64,000 bases of DNA from Tichowtungia aerotolerans (GTDB lineage Bacteria > Verrucomicrobiota > Kiritimatiellia > Kiritimatiellales > Tichowtungiaceae), in contig NZ_CP047593.1 in NCBI RefSeq assembly GCF_009905215.1, forward strand, positions 2,298,900 to 2,362,899. The letters are read 5' to 3'. The notes under the pieces are model-generated. The model saw nothing but the letters and a program-made list of their open reading frames with translations, did not search any database and had not been told where the DNA came from. Below, one piece after another: positions 31,127 through 39,875 of this stretch. Within the stretch, counting starts at the first letter, position 1, and the number at the start of each line of letters is the position of its first letter. A program made the position numbers and the translations under genes.

Positions 31127-33403
31127 TTAGATCAGCCGGTTCAATACCGAAACCAGGTTGCTCTGATCAAAGCTGCTTTTTACAATATAGGCGCTGGCTC
31201 CGGCTTCAATGCCGCGCTCTTTGTCTTCCTGGGATGCGAGCGATGTAACCAGAACAACAGGAAGCTCTGCGAGTTTGCGGTCGGCGCGCACGCGTTCGGT
31301 TAAAACAAATCCGTTCATTCGCGGCATATCGACATCCGAGACCAGAGCGTCGAACTCTCCGGTTTTAAGAGCCGCGAATGCGGCGGCTCCGTCCACGGCG
31401 GTTGCCACGTGGTATCCGGACGATTCGAGAACGTTTTTGAGCAGCATGCGGGAGGTGATGGAGTCTTCGGCGACCATCACAGATTTTTTTCGGCTGCTCG
31501 CCGGAAGCGGAGCGGCGGCGGCAGCTACTGCAGGGCGCGAGCCCCCGACAATCGAAGACTTGATCAGGTCGTGAACATTCAGGATGGGCGCGAGTTCGCC
31601 GGTGCCCAGCACCGCGATGCCGGAAACATTCCGAACACGCATCAGTTGCGGCCCGAGACCTTTAACCAGAACTTCCTGTTCGCGTAAGACTTCATCCACT
31701 TCGAGGGCAAACCTCTGGCTGCCCGCGCAAATCACCAGCGCCAGAAGTGTTTCCTTGTCAGCGGAGCGGACAGGGGATGGCTGCTCCAGAAGAACAGACA
31801 GCGTTTCCAGCGGAAGGGCCTGATCGGCAACGGTAATCGTTTCCCGGCCCTCGACGGTTTTAATGTCGTTCAGCGGAACCCGAAGCATTCGTTCGACGGA
31901 TGGCGTTGGGAGAACAAACTGGCTGTCGCCGCTTTGAACAAGTATTCCCCGGAACGTTGCCAGCCCGACCGGAAGGATGATTGAGAACGACGTGCCCCAC
32001 GGCTTGCGCGGTGTTACGGACACAGACCCGCCAAGGGATTCAACTTTTTCCCGAACGACAGACGTTCCGATTCCGCGGCCGGAAATGGATGTGACCTGTT
32101 CGGATGTTGACAGTCCGGAAAAAAAGATCGAGGAGGCCAGCTGCTCTTCGGTCATTTTTTCGGCATCTTCCGGCGAGACAATTTGTTGTGAGATCAGGGT
32201 TTTCCGGAGTTTATTCAGGTCCAGGCCCCGGCCGTCATCCTCGACGGTGATATGAACCTTTCCAGAGTCAATTTGAGCGATGGAAATGGAAACGGTCCCT
32301 TTTTCAGGTTTGTTTTTTGCGGCCCGTTCTTCCGGGGATTCGATTCCATGATCGATGCTGTTGCGGATTAAATGCAGGAACGGGTCTTTCATCCCTTCAA
32401 GAATCCGCCGGTCAGCTTCTACATTTCCGCCTGTAATTTCCAGTTCGACCGGTTTGTTCTGCTCATTGCTCAGGTCGCGGACGACCTTATGCATCATCGA
32501 AAGGCTGCTGGAAAACGGCATCATCATCAGTTCGCGCATATTGCCGTGCAGGCTGTCGACAAACCGGGCGACTGAGGAGGCATCGTTGCGGGCGTTCTGG
32601 AGGATCGTTCCTGTCTGCAGCTCCAGAGGATCTATTTCATCTTTGATGGATTCAAGGGTATGCTGAAGCTGTTCTATTTTAGGCCGCAGTGATTTTTCAG
32701 AAAGACCGCTGTTTTTTTCTGCGGCCTGAGTCAGCTGGCGGAGAACCGGCATAATGTTCGACCAGGTCTTCTTCCATTCTGAAATTTTCCGGGAGAGTTT
32801 CTGTAATTCGCCGGCCCGGTGTTCAGTGCTGAGTTTTAAACTCAGCAGTTCTTCCGATTCACGCATGATCTGTTCCAGTCGGTCCTGTGAGACCCGGAGG
32901 GTGTTTGGTGTGACGGAAACTGGCGTGGGTTCCTTTCGGTTTTTTTCTTCAGGAGCTGGAGCCGGCGGTTTCGCAACAGGTTTTTTTTCAGTCGGGCTGG
33001 AACCGTTTTTTTCATCCTGCAGTCGCTTCAGTGCAGACACAACGGCGTCGATTTCCTGTTTGGAAAGTGTTTCTGGATTTTTAAGATCGGCTTCAATCAG
33101 GTCCAGCACCTGATAAAGCAGATCGATTGCAGTTTCTGTCGGTGCAGTCTGTTCTTTCTGCAATTTGGCAAACAATCCTTCGGCGGCCTGGCAAAGCGTT
33201 TCAATGCCTGGTTTGTTTACGGCGCGGGCCGCGCCTTTCAGGCTGTGAGTTTCCCGAAAGATTACTTCCACCCAGTGTGCCCGCTGCTCTTCATCGGCAG
33301 ACTTCAGGCTTCTCAGGCCGGTGGCAATTTCTTCGAGATGCTCCTGTGCTTCAACGGCAAACGCCGCCCGGAGTTTTTTCAGAAATGCTTTGTCCATCTC
33401 CAT
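31127..33403 (-). CDS. cheA: CheA-type histidine kinase with C-terminal receiver (WspE/FrzE-like)
   Basis: Central kinase of the chemosensory array, 758 residues. The P1 Hpt domain has the phosphorylated histidine in FRETHSLKGAARAV (His 53). A Lys/Pro-rich linker without an obvious P2 domain is followed by dimerisation helices. The P4 ATPase has LIRNSIDHGIESPEERA, VEDDGRGLDLN and SGRGIGTSVVREKVESLGG. The P5 CheW-like domain runs about 480-625, and the receiver after about 640 has VMVAEDSITSRM and ALVSDVDMPRMNGF. The kinase-receiver fusion is the hallmark of WspE/FrzE-type systems rather than flagellar chemotaxis. Motifs look intact. Confidence 0.95.
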   Translation of the reverse strand: MEMDKAFLKKLRAAFAVEAQEHLEEIATGLRSLKSADEEQRAHWVEVIFRETHSLKGAARAVNKPGIETLCQAAEGLFAKLQKEQTAPTETAIDLLYQVLDLIEADLKNPETLSKQEIDAVVSALKRLQDEKNGSSPTEKKPVAKPPAPAPEEKNRKEPTPVSVTPNTLRVSQDRLEQIMRESEELLSLKLSTEHRAGELQKLSRKISEWKKTWSNIMPVLRQLTQAAEKNSGLSEKSLRPKIEQLQHTLESIKDEIDPLELQTGTILQNARNDASSVARFVDSLHGNMRELMMMPFSSSLSMMHKVVRDLSNEQNKPVELEITGGNVEADRRILEGMKDPFLHLIRNSIDHGIESPEERAAKNKPEKGTVSISIAQIDSGKVHITVEDDGRGLDLNKLRKTLISQQIVSPEDAEKMTEEQLASSIFFSGLSTSEQVTSISGRGIGTSVVREKVESLGGSVSVTPRKPWGTSFSIILPVGLATFRGILVQSGDSQFVLPTPSVERMLRVPLNDIKTVEGRETITVADQALPLETLSVLLEQPSPVRSADKETLLALVICAGSQRFALEVDEVLREQEVLVKGLGPQLMRVRNVSGIAVLGTGELAPILNVHDLIKSSIVGGSRPAVAAAAAPLPASSRKKSVMVAEDSITSRMLLKNVLESSGYHVATAVDGAAAFAALKTGEFDALVSDVDMPRMNGFVLTERVRADRKLAELPVVLVTSLASQEDKERGIEAGASAYIVKSSFDQSNLVSVLNRLI

Positions 33404-33421
33404 GCTGTGATCCTTATGAAA

Positions 33422-35122
33422 TTAGATCCGGTAGTTTTCGACGATGCCCTTAAGTTTTTCACCGAGCAGTTTCAGGCTGTGAACGGCCCCTTCGAGCTGT
33501 TTGGCGCTGCTGGCATTCTGCTGGCTGGCCTCGCTGACGCTTTCCATCGCTGCGGTGATCTGATCCATGCCGACGCGCTGCTGCTGGCTGGCTGCCGCAA
33601 TCTGGGTGGCTGCGTCAGCGGACTGGTCCAGGCTGTTGCTCAGCGCAACAATGGCCTGTCCTGCCTGGGCGGCGGAGGCGGTTCCTTTTTCAACCACTTT
33701 ATTTCCCTGTTCCGTTGCCATAACAGCCGTGCTGGTTGCTTTCTGGATTTCATTAAGGATTCCGCGCACTTCGGTCGTCGCCTGTTTGGACTGTTCGGCA
33801 AGGCTTTTCACTTCCTGGGCAACCACGGAGAATCCTTTTCCATGCTCGCCCGCTTTGGCAGCCTCAATCGAGGCATTTACGGCCAGTACATTGGACTGTT
33901 CCGCCAGGGAATCGACGGTGGCGATAATCTGACCGATGGCCTGGCTCTGTTCACTAAGGCGGATGATGGTTTCGGCAATCGCACTCATCTGTTCCTGAAT
34001 TTTGTTCATGCCCTGAATGGTTTCCCCGGTCGACTTCTGACCCTGTTGAGACGTTTCCCGGATACGATGGGATTCGTTAGCCATTTGTTCCGCTTTGGTG
34101 CTGGCCAGTTCGGCGGTCTGGCGTACTTCCTCCACGGTGGTGGTGGTTTCGCTGATTGAGGTGGCGTTTTCTGCAGCAGAGGATGCGAGCTGGGCGCTGG
34201 ACGCGGACAGTTCTGAGACGGAGGAGGCAATGACGGCAGCTCCGTCGATGATCTCCTGAACCTGTTCCCGCAGACTTATAATCATTTGCAGGAGAGACCC
34301 TCCCAGTGAGTCTTTGTCTGAACGAGGTGTTATCGTGCCGGTTAAATCCCCGTGTGAAATTTTTTCGGCAACAGAGGAGATGCCTCGCAAGCCGTCTGCC
34401 ATGGAGATGAAGGCTTTTGCGAGAAGACCGGTTTCGTCGTTCGAATCTTCTATCGTTAACTGCTCGGAGAGGTTGCCGGTTTCTATATGTCTGGAATATT
34501 CAACCAGCGTTTTCAGCGGAGTGGTGATGCCGACGGAAATCCGCTGGCCAAGCCAGAATGCAACAGCGAACGCCAGGAGTGTGACGGCAAGCAGGATAAA
34601 GATACTGTAAGTCTGTGCGGCATCAGCCTTCTGCATGGCTTGTGTCATTTCCATTTCAGCATGGTCGACAATTTCTTGCAGGGTACCGAACTCCTGCTCG
34701 AGATGATCCATCTGAGTCTGGTCGTAATTTCCTTCTGTTTTTTCGAGCTGTGACGCGAACATCTGCAGTCTTTTATGGGAGGCGGCCAGCTGTTCCACTT
34801 TATCCTTTGCATCCGTTCCGACGGTCAGATTGCGAAGGTTGGCCAAATGCTCGGTAATGCTGCTTCCCCACTGTTTTGTGCGATCCTCGGCTTCATGGTT
34901 ACCAAGCAGCAGGGAATAAAATGCCAGCTGTTCCGCGTAAATGTCGGTTTGGAGTTTGCTGGAGATTTGTGCCACCGGGTATTTTTTCTGCAGGATTTCA
35001 TCCGCTTTGTGACCGATTATCTGGACCATCAGGATTCCGATGACTCCATTCAGTGCAACCAGCAGTGACACACAGAAAAATGCTGTTTTCAGGCGGGCTC
35101 CGATTGTTTGGTTTTTGAACAT
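33422..35122 (-). CDS. Methyl-accepting chemotaxis protein (receptor 1)
   Basis: Membrane chemoreceptor of 566 residues. TM1 is about 12-36 (FFCVSLLVALNGVIGILMV) and an extracytoplasmic four-helix-type sensor follows (about 37-170). TM2 is YSIFILLAVTLLAFAVAFWL, then HAMP and a long signalling coiled coil. The hairpin tip reads [20 protein letters not shown] and [20 protein letters not shown], the conserved CheA/CheW contact. There is no C-terminal pentapeptide for CheR/CheB tethering. It is paralogous to the next receptor: the signalling halves are nearly the same, the sensor halves are diverged. This suggests tandem duplication with two different inputs. Confidence 0.94.
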   Translation of the reverse strand: MFKNQTIGARLKTAFFCVSLLVALNGVIGILMVQIIGHKADEILQKKYPVAQISSKLQTDIYAEQLAFYSLLLGNHEAEDRTKQWGSSITEHLANLRNLTVGTDAKDKVEQLAASHKRLQMFASQLEKTEGNYDQTQMDHLEQEFGTLQEIVDHAEMEMTQAMQKADAAQTYSIFILLAVTLLAFAVAFWLGQRISVGITTPLKTLVEYSRHIETGNLSEQLTIEDSNDETGLLAKAFISMADGLRGISSVAEKISHGDLTGTITPRSDKDSLGGSLLQMIISLREQVQEIIDGAAVIASSVSELSASSAQLASSAAENATSISETTTTVEEVRQTAELASTKAEQMANESHRIRETSQQGQKSTGETIQGMNKIQEQMSAIAETIIRLSEQSQAIGQIIATVDSLAEQSNVLAVNASIEAAKAGEHGKGFSVVAQEVKSLAEQSKQATTEVRGILNEIQKATSTAVMATEQGNKVVEKGTASAAQAGQAIVALSNSLDQSADAATQIAAASQQQRVGMDQITAAMESVSEASQQNASSAKQLEGAVHSLKLLGEKLKGIVENYRI

Positions 35123-35148
35123 AGTTTTTCCTTTGTGGTTTTAGATCC

Positions 35149-36759
35149 TTAAAGCCTGTAGCCTGTGATGATTTCCTGCAGTTTGTCGCCGAGAGTTTTC
35201 AGATTCTGGACAGCCCCTTCGAGCTGCCTCGCACTCGTGGCATTCTGCTGACTGGTTTCGCGGACACTTTCCATGGCCGCGGTAATCTGATCCATACCGA
35301 CGCGCTGCTGCTGACTGGCTGCAGCAATCTGGGTTGCGGCATCGGCTGAATGTTCCAGTCCTTCGGTCAGGGTAATGATGGCCTGTCCAGTCTGGGCGGC
35401 CGTTGATGTTCCTTTTTCCACCACTTTGCTGCCTTGTTCGGTGGCCATGACAGCGGAACTTGTGGCTTTCTGGATTTCGTTAAGAATGCCCCGCACTTCA
35501 TTGGTCGCCTGTTTGGACTGCTCGGCCAGATTTTTGACTTCCTGGGCAACCACGGAGAATCCTTTGCCGTGTTCGCCGGCTTTGGCGGCCTCAATGGAGG
35601 CGTTTACAGCCAGGACATTTGATTGCTCGGAAAGAGAGTCTACAGTGGCGATAATCTGCCCAATGGCCTGGCTCTGTTCGCTCAGGCGAATAATGGTTTC
35701 TGCGATGGTGCTCATTTGGGAGTCAATTTTGTTCATGCCCTCGATGGTTTCGTCGGTTGACTTTCGTCCCTGACGGGATGCTTCACGAATCTGCACAGAT
35801 TCATTCGCCATCTGTTCCGCTTTTGTATTGGAGAGTTCGGTGGTTTGCCGGACTTCTTCGACCGTCGTGGTCGTCTCGTTGATGGATGTGGCGTTTTCAG
35901 CGGCAGAAGATGCGAGCTGAGCGCTGGACGCAGACAGCTCTGCAACGGAAGAGGCAATCACGGTGGAGCCGTCGGTCACTTCCTGAAGGTTTTTCCGAAG
36001 ATTGGAAATCATAATACGGAATGCAGTCACCAGAGCTCCGATTTCATCTTCCGGAACCTCCATGTGAAATTCCCGGCGGAGATCTCCCCGGGCGACATTG
36101 TTGGAAAAATCAACCAGCGCTTCCAGCGGACGGATAATTCCTGAAGAAATGCTGCGGCCAAGCTGGAATGAGATCAGAAACGCCAGAATCGTTACAGCAA
36201 TCAGAGCGACCCGGCTTTGTTTCTGGAAAGCATCCGCCTGGTTCATGGCCTGGTCCATTTCATCCGTCGCCATCTGGATCAGGTTGTTGATTTCTGTCAG
36301 CATACTGTCGATCTGGTGCTCCATCTCCTGCATGACCAGATCTGTCTGATCCTGTGCGGTGTTGGCGGAGGAGAGCTCGACCATTTTTCCGGTCAGCTGC
36401 TCAATACGTTCATGCATTGTATCAATGCGCGTGACTGCCTGCTGCTCAGAGGAATCAGTTACCTGTGTTTTCAGGCTGTTAAGATGCTGTGCCGATTGTT
36501 TGTTCCATTGCTCCATTAAGAGAAGAGCATCCTTTTCTTTCAGCAGGTACGAATGCAGTGCCAGCAGTTCTGAATTGGCCGATATTGACAGGCTGTATGC
36601 TGCCTGAACAATGGGATATTTTTTTTCAAAGATAATGTCTGTACCATCAGAGATCATCTCGATGGCGACCAGCCCGACGGCTCCGCTGACTGCCACAAAC
36701 AATGCCACCCAGAAGAATGCATTTCTCAGTCGTTTTGATACGCTGTGTTTTCCGTTCAT
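35149..36759 (-). CDS. Methyl-accepting chemotaxis protein (receptor 2)
   Basis: Second receptor of the operon, 536 residues, with TM1 about 13-32 ([20 protein letters not shown]). A sensor of about 140 residues with predicted four-helix bundle character ([40 protein letters not shown]) follows. TM2 is about 178-200 ([19 protein letters not shown]), then HAMP and a signalling domain with [20 protein letters not shown]. The C-terminal region is close to identical to receptor 1 over long stretches, whereas the sensor is not. Neighbouring cheW starts 12 bases upstream. The ligand is unknown. Confidence 0.94.
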   Translation of the reverse strand: MNGKHSVSKRLRNAFFWVALFVAVSGAVGLVAIEMISDGTDIIFEKKYPIVQAAYSLSISANSELLALHSYLLKEKDALLLMEQWNKQSAQHLNSLKTQVTDSSEQQAVTRIDTMHERIEQLTGKMVELSSANTAQDQTDLVMQEMEHQIDSMLTEINNLIQMATDEMDQAMNQADAFQKQSRVALIAVTILAFLISFQLGRSISSGIIRPLEALVDFSNNVARGDLRREFHMEVPEDEIGALVTAFRIMISNLRKNLQEVTDGSTVIASSVAELSASSAQLASSAAENATSINETTTTVEEVRQTTELSNTKAEQMANESVQIREASRQGRKSTDETIEGMNKIDSQMSTIAETIIRLSEQSQAIGQIIATVDSLSEQSNVLAVNASIEAAKAGEHGKGFSVVAQEVKNLAEQSKQATNEVRGILNEIQKATSSAVMATEQGSKVVEKGTSTAAQTGQAIITLTEGLEHSADAATQIAAASQQQRVGMDQITAAMESVRETSQQNATSARQLEGAVQNLKTLGDKLQEIITGYRL

Positions 36760-36770
36760 AGGGATCTCTT

Positions 36771-37301
36771 TCAGGTCTTTGTTTCTTCGTTCACAACCAG
36801 ACGTTTATCGGTCAGGATTTTTGTGCCGTTGAGCACAATCAACCGGTCCTTGGTGATGCCGCTGATATAGGTGCGATCAATTCCGGACCAGTTTTCGACA
36901 GAAGACAGGTCGTTTTTGTTAATAAAGGTGCTGCCCAGCACATCATCGGCAAGGATGCCGAATACCATTTCATTTTCTTCCAGAATGATGAGTTTATTCA
37001 GATTGGTGATGCCGGTGGAAGGCAGGGAAAAAAACTGTTTCAGGTCGATCACCGAGCAGATTTCCCCATGTACATTGGTCACGCCCAGTACAAAAGAGGG
37101 CGTGTGCGGAATGGGAAGAATGGAAGTCAGCGGCCAGATTTCACGAATATAACGCATTTCAACGGCGTAACATTCAGACGCCAGTGTGAACGGCATAATC
37201 TCGGTTCGGTCCTGGTCGTTTTGTTGCTGAACCGGTTTTTTTGCCAGGAGTGACGCCCGTTTAAGGAGTTCATTGTGGATAAACTGTTGTGAATCAGTCA
37301 T
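36771..37301 (-). CDS. cheW: CheW-type scaffold protein (second copy)
   Basis: Adaptor linking receptors and CheA, 176 residues. It has an N-terminal extension of about 33 residues ([20 protein letters not shown]). The CheW fold then starts at [21 protein letters not shown] and includes [33 protein letters not shown] and [14 protein letters not shown]. Its start overlaps the cheR stop (ATGA). It corresponds to WspB or WspD; the two cheW copies in the operon flank cheR exactly as in Wsp loci. Confidence 0.92.
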   Translation of the reverse strand: MTDSQQFIHNELLKRASLLAKKPVQQQNDQDRTEIMPFTLASECYAVEMRYIREIWPLTSILPIPHTPSFVLGVTNVHGEICSVIDLKQFFSLPSTGITNLNKLIILEENEMVFGILADDVLGSTFINKNDLSSVENWSGIDRTYISGITKDRLIVLNGTKILTDKRLVVNEETKT

Positions 37302-38854
37302 GCTGGTTCCTCCAGTGCGCAGCCAATCAGTTCCTTCAGGTGTTGAGCTGTCATGCCTTCTCCTTCCGGAACCGGGTCGTCGGATGACAGCTCTTCAAGC
37401 AGGTGAAGGGCTTGGGTGAAATGTTTTTTTGCCAAGGATATATTGTCCTGCTGAATGGCCAGGTGTCCGGAGGAAAAAAACGCCATGATATGCATTTCGT
37501 CGAGATACATGACTCGCTGCAGAGAGCGCTGCGCTTCGGGCAGGGCATTTTGTTCCAGCTGAATCATTGCCAGAAGATAATGGTGTTTGGCATTCAGCTT
37601 ATCCGTTTCAACGGCATTGAGTGCATTTGGCAGGGCGTCATCCAGATTTCCGGAGTTCGCCTGAGCCCGGGCCAGCAGGAATGCCTCGCCCCCTTGCGCG
37701 GGTTGTCCCTTTAAATGCTCGGTAATCAGTTCGATTGTTTCGACGTGCCGTCCTTCGGAGTACAGCTTTTCCGCGCGTTGTAAAACAGAGGCTTGTTCCG
37801 GGTCTTCCCGGGATTGTTCTGGCTGAGGGGTGCCGGTGGACGCCATGGGGACACGCGGCGGTGTTTTCAGCTCAAAGGTGGGCAGCGAGATTGACAGCCG
37901 TTCCCTCTTTTCCACGGTCTGGAATGTGTTCGTGCGGATTGACTGGGGAGGCAGGAACGGTTTGGATTCCCATCTGTTTCTGCCAGGCGGACGAGTCGTG
38001 TTTTTCTGATACAGAATCGAGTTGTGAATATGCTGCCGGTGCAGAACCGGATCGGTCACATAAACGGTTTCGGTCGGGCTGAGCACCAGCCAGCCGTTTT
38101 CAGTCAGGGATTCCTGCATGCGTGAGATCACCTTGCAGGCCTGTTCCTTCGAAAAATAAATCAGGACATTTCGGCAGAAAATCACATCCATTGCCTGGGT
38201 TTGGGTGGCAAGAGAAGGGTAGATATCGTCAGCCAGATTTAAAAAATCAAATGTAACCCGGTTTTGAATATCCGGTCGGACCGTATGGGCCTCGCCGTCA
38301 ATTTGAAAATAGCGTTGTTTCACCCAGTCCGGCGTGCCGCGAAATGACCAGGGGCGATAAACCGCTGTTCGGGCACGATCCAGAAAGACCGGGTTGATAT
38401 CTGTTGCCAGAATGCGGATCGACCACTCATCAATATCCGGCAGCATTGCGTCGAGAAGCATGGCAATCGAATAGGGCTCTTCGCCGGTGCTGCAGGCCGC
38501 ACTCCAGATTTTAAGCTGCTTCCGGCCGTGTTTCCGTTTTCGGTCGATGACCTCATTAAACAGATGGCGGGCCATCGGCTCAAAAGAGTTCTTTTCCCGG
38601 AAAAAATAGGTTTCCCCGATGGTCAGGAAACCGGCCAGTTTGTGGAGTTTTCTGGCCGGCAGTTCCGGATGCATCAGCTGGTGCAGACAGGAGGCCGGGT
38701 CGGTATGCCCGAATGCTTCGACCGCTTTCAGAAAGTTGCGTTGGAGATCATTCCAGTGATCCTCGGGAAAGTGCAGCCCGAGCCGTTCTCGAACAAAAAC
38801 GCTGAGTGGAGCGAGCCATGTATGGGGGGCAGTCAATTGATCAGCTGTGTTCAC
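37298..38854 (-). CDS. cheR: CheR-type methyltransferase with C-terminal TPR domain (WspC/FrzF-like)
   Basis: Methylates receptor glutamates using S-adenosylmethionine. The 518 residues comprise a CheR N-terminal helical domain (GLHFPEDHWNDLQRNFLKAV; FLTIGETYFFREKNSFEPMA) and the Rossmann methyltransferase (IWSAACSTGEEPYSIAMLLD; RILATDINPVFLDRAR; MDVIFCRNVLIYFSKEQACK). A variable Pro-rich linker (about 285-350) and a tetratricopeptide region (about 355-500: ASVLQRAEKLYSEGRHVETI; AKHHYLLAMIQLEQNALPEA) follow. The TPR fusion is typical of systems other than flagellar chemotaxis. ATGA overlaps at both ends show tight coupling with the two cheW genes. Confidence 0.94.
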   Translation of the reverse strand: MNTADQLTAPHTWLAPLSVFVRERLGLHFPEDHWNDLQRNFLKAVEAFGHTDPASCLHQLMHPELPARKLHKLAGFLTIGETYFFREKNSFEPMARHLFNEVIDRKRKHGRKQLKIWSAACSTGEEPYSIAMLLDAMLPDIDEWSIRILATDINPVFLDRARTAVYRPWSFRGTPDWVKQRYFQIDGEAHTVRPDIQNRVTFDFLNLADDIYPSLATQTQAMDVIFCRNVLIYFSKEQACKVISRMQESLTENGWLVLSPTETVYVTDPVLHRQHIHNSILYQKNTTRPPGRNRWESKPFLPPQSIRTNTFQTVEKRERLSISLPTFELKTPPRVPMASTGTPQPEQSREDPEQASVLQRAEKLYSEGRHVETIELITEHLKGQPAQGGEAFLLARAQANSGNLDDALPNALNAVETDKLNAKHHYLLAMIQLEQNALPEAQRSLQRVMYLDEMHIMAFFSSGHLAIQQDNISLAKKHFTQALHLLEELSSDDPVPEGEGMTAQHLKELIGCALEEPA

Positions 38855-39315
38855 AGTGAAACTGCTCCTATGGCCTGATCTAACTGCCTGTCTTCTTCTT
38901 CCGACAGAAATTGTTCGAGATTGTGGATGTAGACCAGATCCTCATTAATGGTCGTAACGCCGGAGATATGGGGCAGGTTCTCAATGACTGCGCTGACGTT
39001 TTCCTGGGGAATCATGCTGCTGGTTTCAATTCCGGAAACCTGGCTGACCCACAGGGCCAGTTCTCTTTTTTCCGTTCTTGCGAGGATGAAATGATCTTCA
39101 AGGCGGAGCTGCTGTCCGGGGAGGCCGAGACGCCGCCGGGTGTCTATGACCGGCATGATTCGTCCGTGAACATTAATCATTCCGGAAATAATGTCCGGAG
39201 CATTGGGAAGAGGGGTTATTGCAACGGCCAACTCGGTTCGAACCACATTTCCGAGCGGAAGAGCGCAGCGTGTTTCGTCAACTTCGAAAACCAGCAGTTC
39301 TGTCTTATCGCTCAT
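38851..39315 (-). CDS. cheW: CheW-type scaffold protein (first gene of operon)
   Basis: A 154-residue CheW with core motifs LVFEVDETRCALPLGNVVRT, APDIISGMINVHGRIMPVID and TRRRLGLPGQQLRLEDHFIL, ending with an acidic tail. It is the first gene of the nine-gene minus-strand operon, preceded by a weak AAGAAG ribosome site. The AT-rich 5' region upstream (TTACACTTATAAAACC and TTTATTTTTAATAA on the coding strand) presumably contains the operon promoter. Confidence 0.92.
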   Translation of the reverse strand: MSDKTELLVFEVDETRCALPLGNVVRTELAVAITPLPNAPDIISGMINVHGRIMPVIDTRRRLGLPGQQLRLEDHFILARTEKRELALWVSQVSGIETSSMIPQENVSAVIENLPHISGVTTINEDLVYIHNLEQFLSEEEDRQLDQAIGAVSL

Positions 39316-39875
39316 TTTTCTTCTTATGCAAGTTGTTATTAAAAATAAAGTTATCAGGTTTTATAAGTGTAACAGTAAGTCTCTGTTTGGTCGTTTTCAC
39401 ACTTCATCCCAAAACGTCCATTTATAAACCGCTAAGAAGGAAAAGAAAACAACATATCCATTAAATTCTCATTTTTGAGACGGAAGGTGTGTGGATTTTG
39501 AAAAGAGAACGTCATGCGGTGGTTTTAACTTTTGGCTGCACATCGCTGCCGGACGGACGCGAACATATCCCGGAGGGGTTTCATCCCGATCCGTCGCATC
39601 AGATAGAGGATATTGTAATATTGGAAATAATATATTAACCGCAGATTACACGGATGAACGCGGACCGGCGTGGGCAGGTTTTCAGCAACGGTTTCCAGTG
39701 ATCGCAATAAGGATACGTTTCTTCATAGAGGCTTAGAAGGGATTGTTTTCAGTTTAGGGATGTCGGGAACAGAATAATTTGATATAGCACAACGCTTCGT
39801 GAAGCCGGCAAAGATCGGCGGCAAGGCGGGTCGCCGTAATGCGGTGGCGTTTGCGCAAAAAATCAAGGAAGCGAT
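39316..39875. other. 560-base gene-free gap with a dispersed-repeat fragment
   Basis: Divergent intergenic region between the chemosensory operon and the esterase. I find no convincing gene; short frames here lack ribosome sites. At 39637-39664 the text AACCGCAGATTACACGG plus ATGAACGCGGA resembles short 'CGCAGATTACAC'-type extragenic repeats seen in many genomes. At 39780-39870 a 28-codon frame (VKPAKIGGKAGRRNAVAFAQ) runs to a TGA overlapping the esterase start and could be the tail of a lost gene. The operon promoter should lie at 39320-39400. Confidence 0.5.

Noticed and set aside
27875-39315. Ordinary flagellar chemotaxis operon
   Set aside because: No separate cheY, cheZ or flagellar genes; CheA carries a receiver and CheR a TPR domain, which fits Wsp/Frz-type systems.
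39491-39736. 81-codon plus-strand frame in the gap before the esterase
   Set aside because: No initiation signal and no similarity; it contains the dispersed-repeat fragment.
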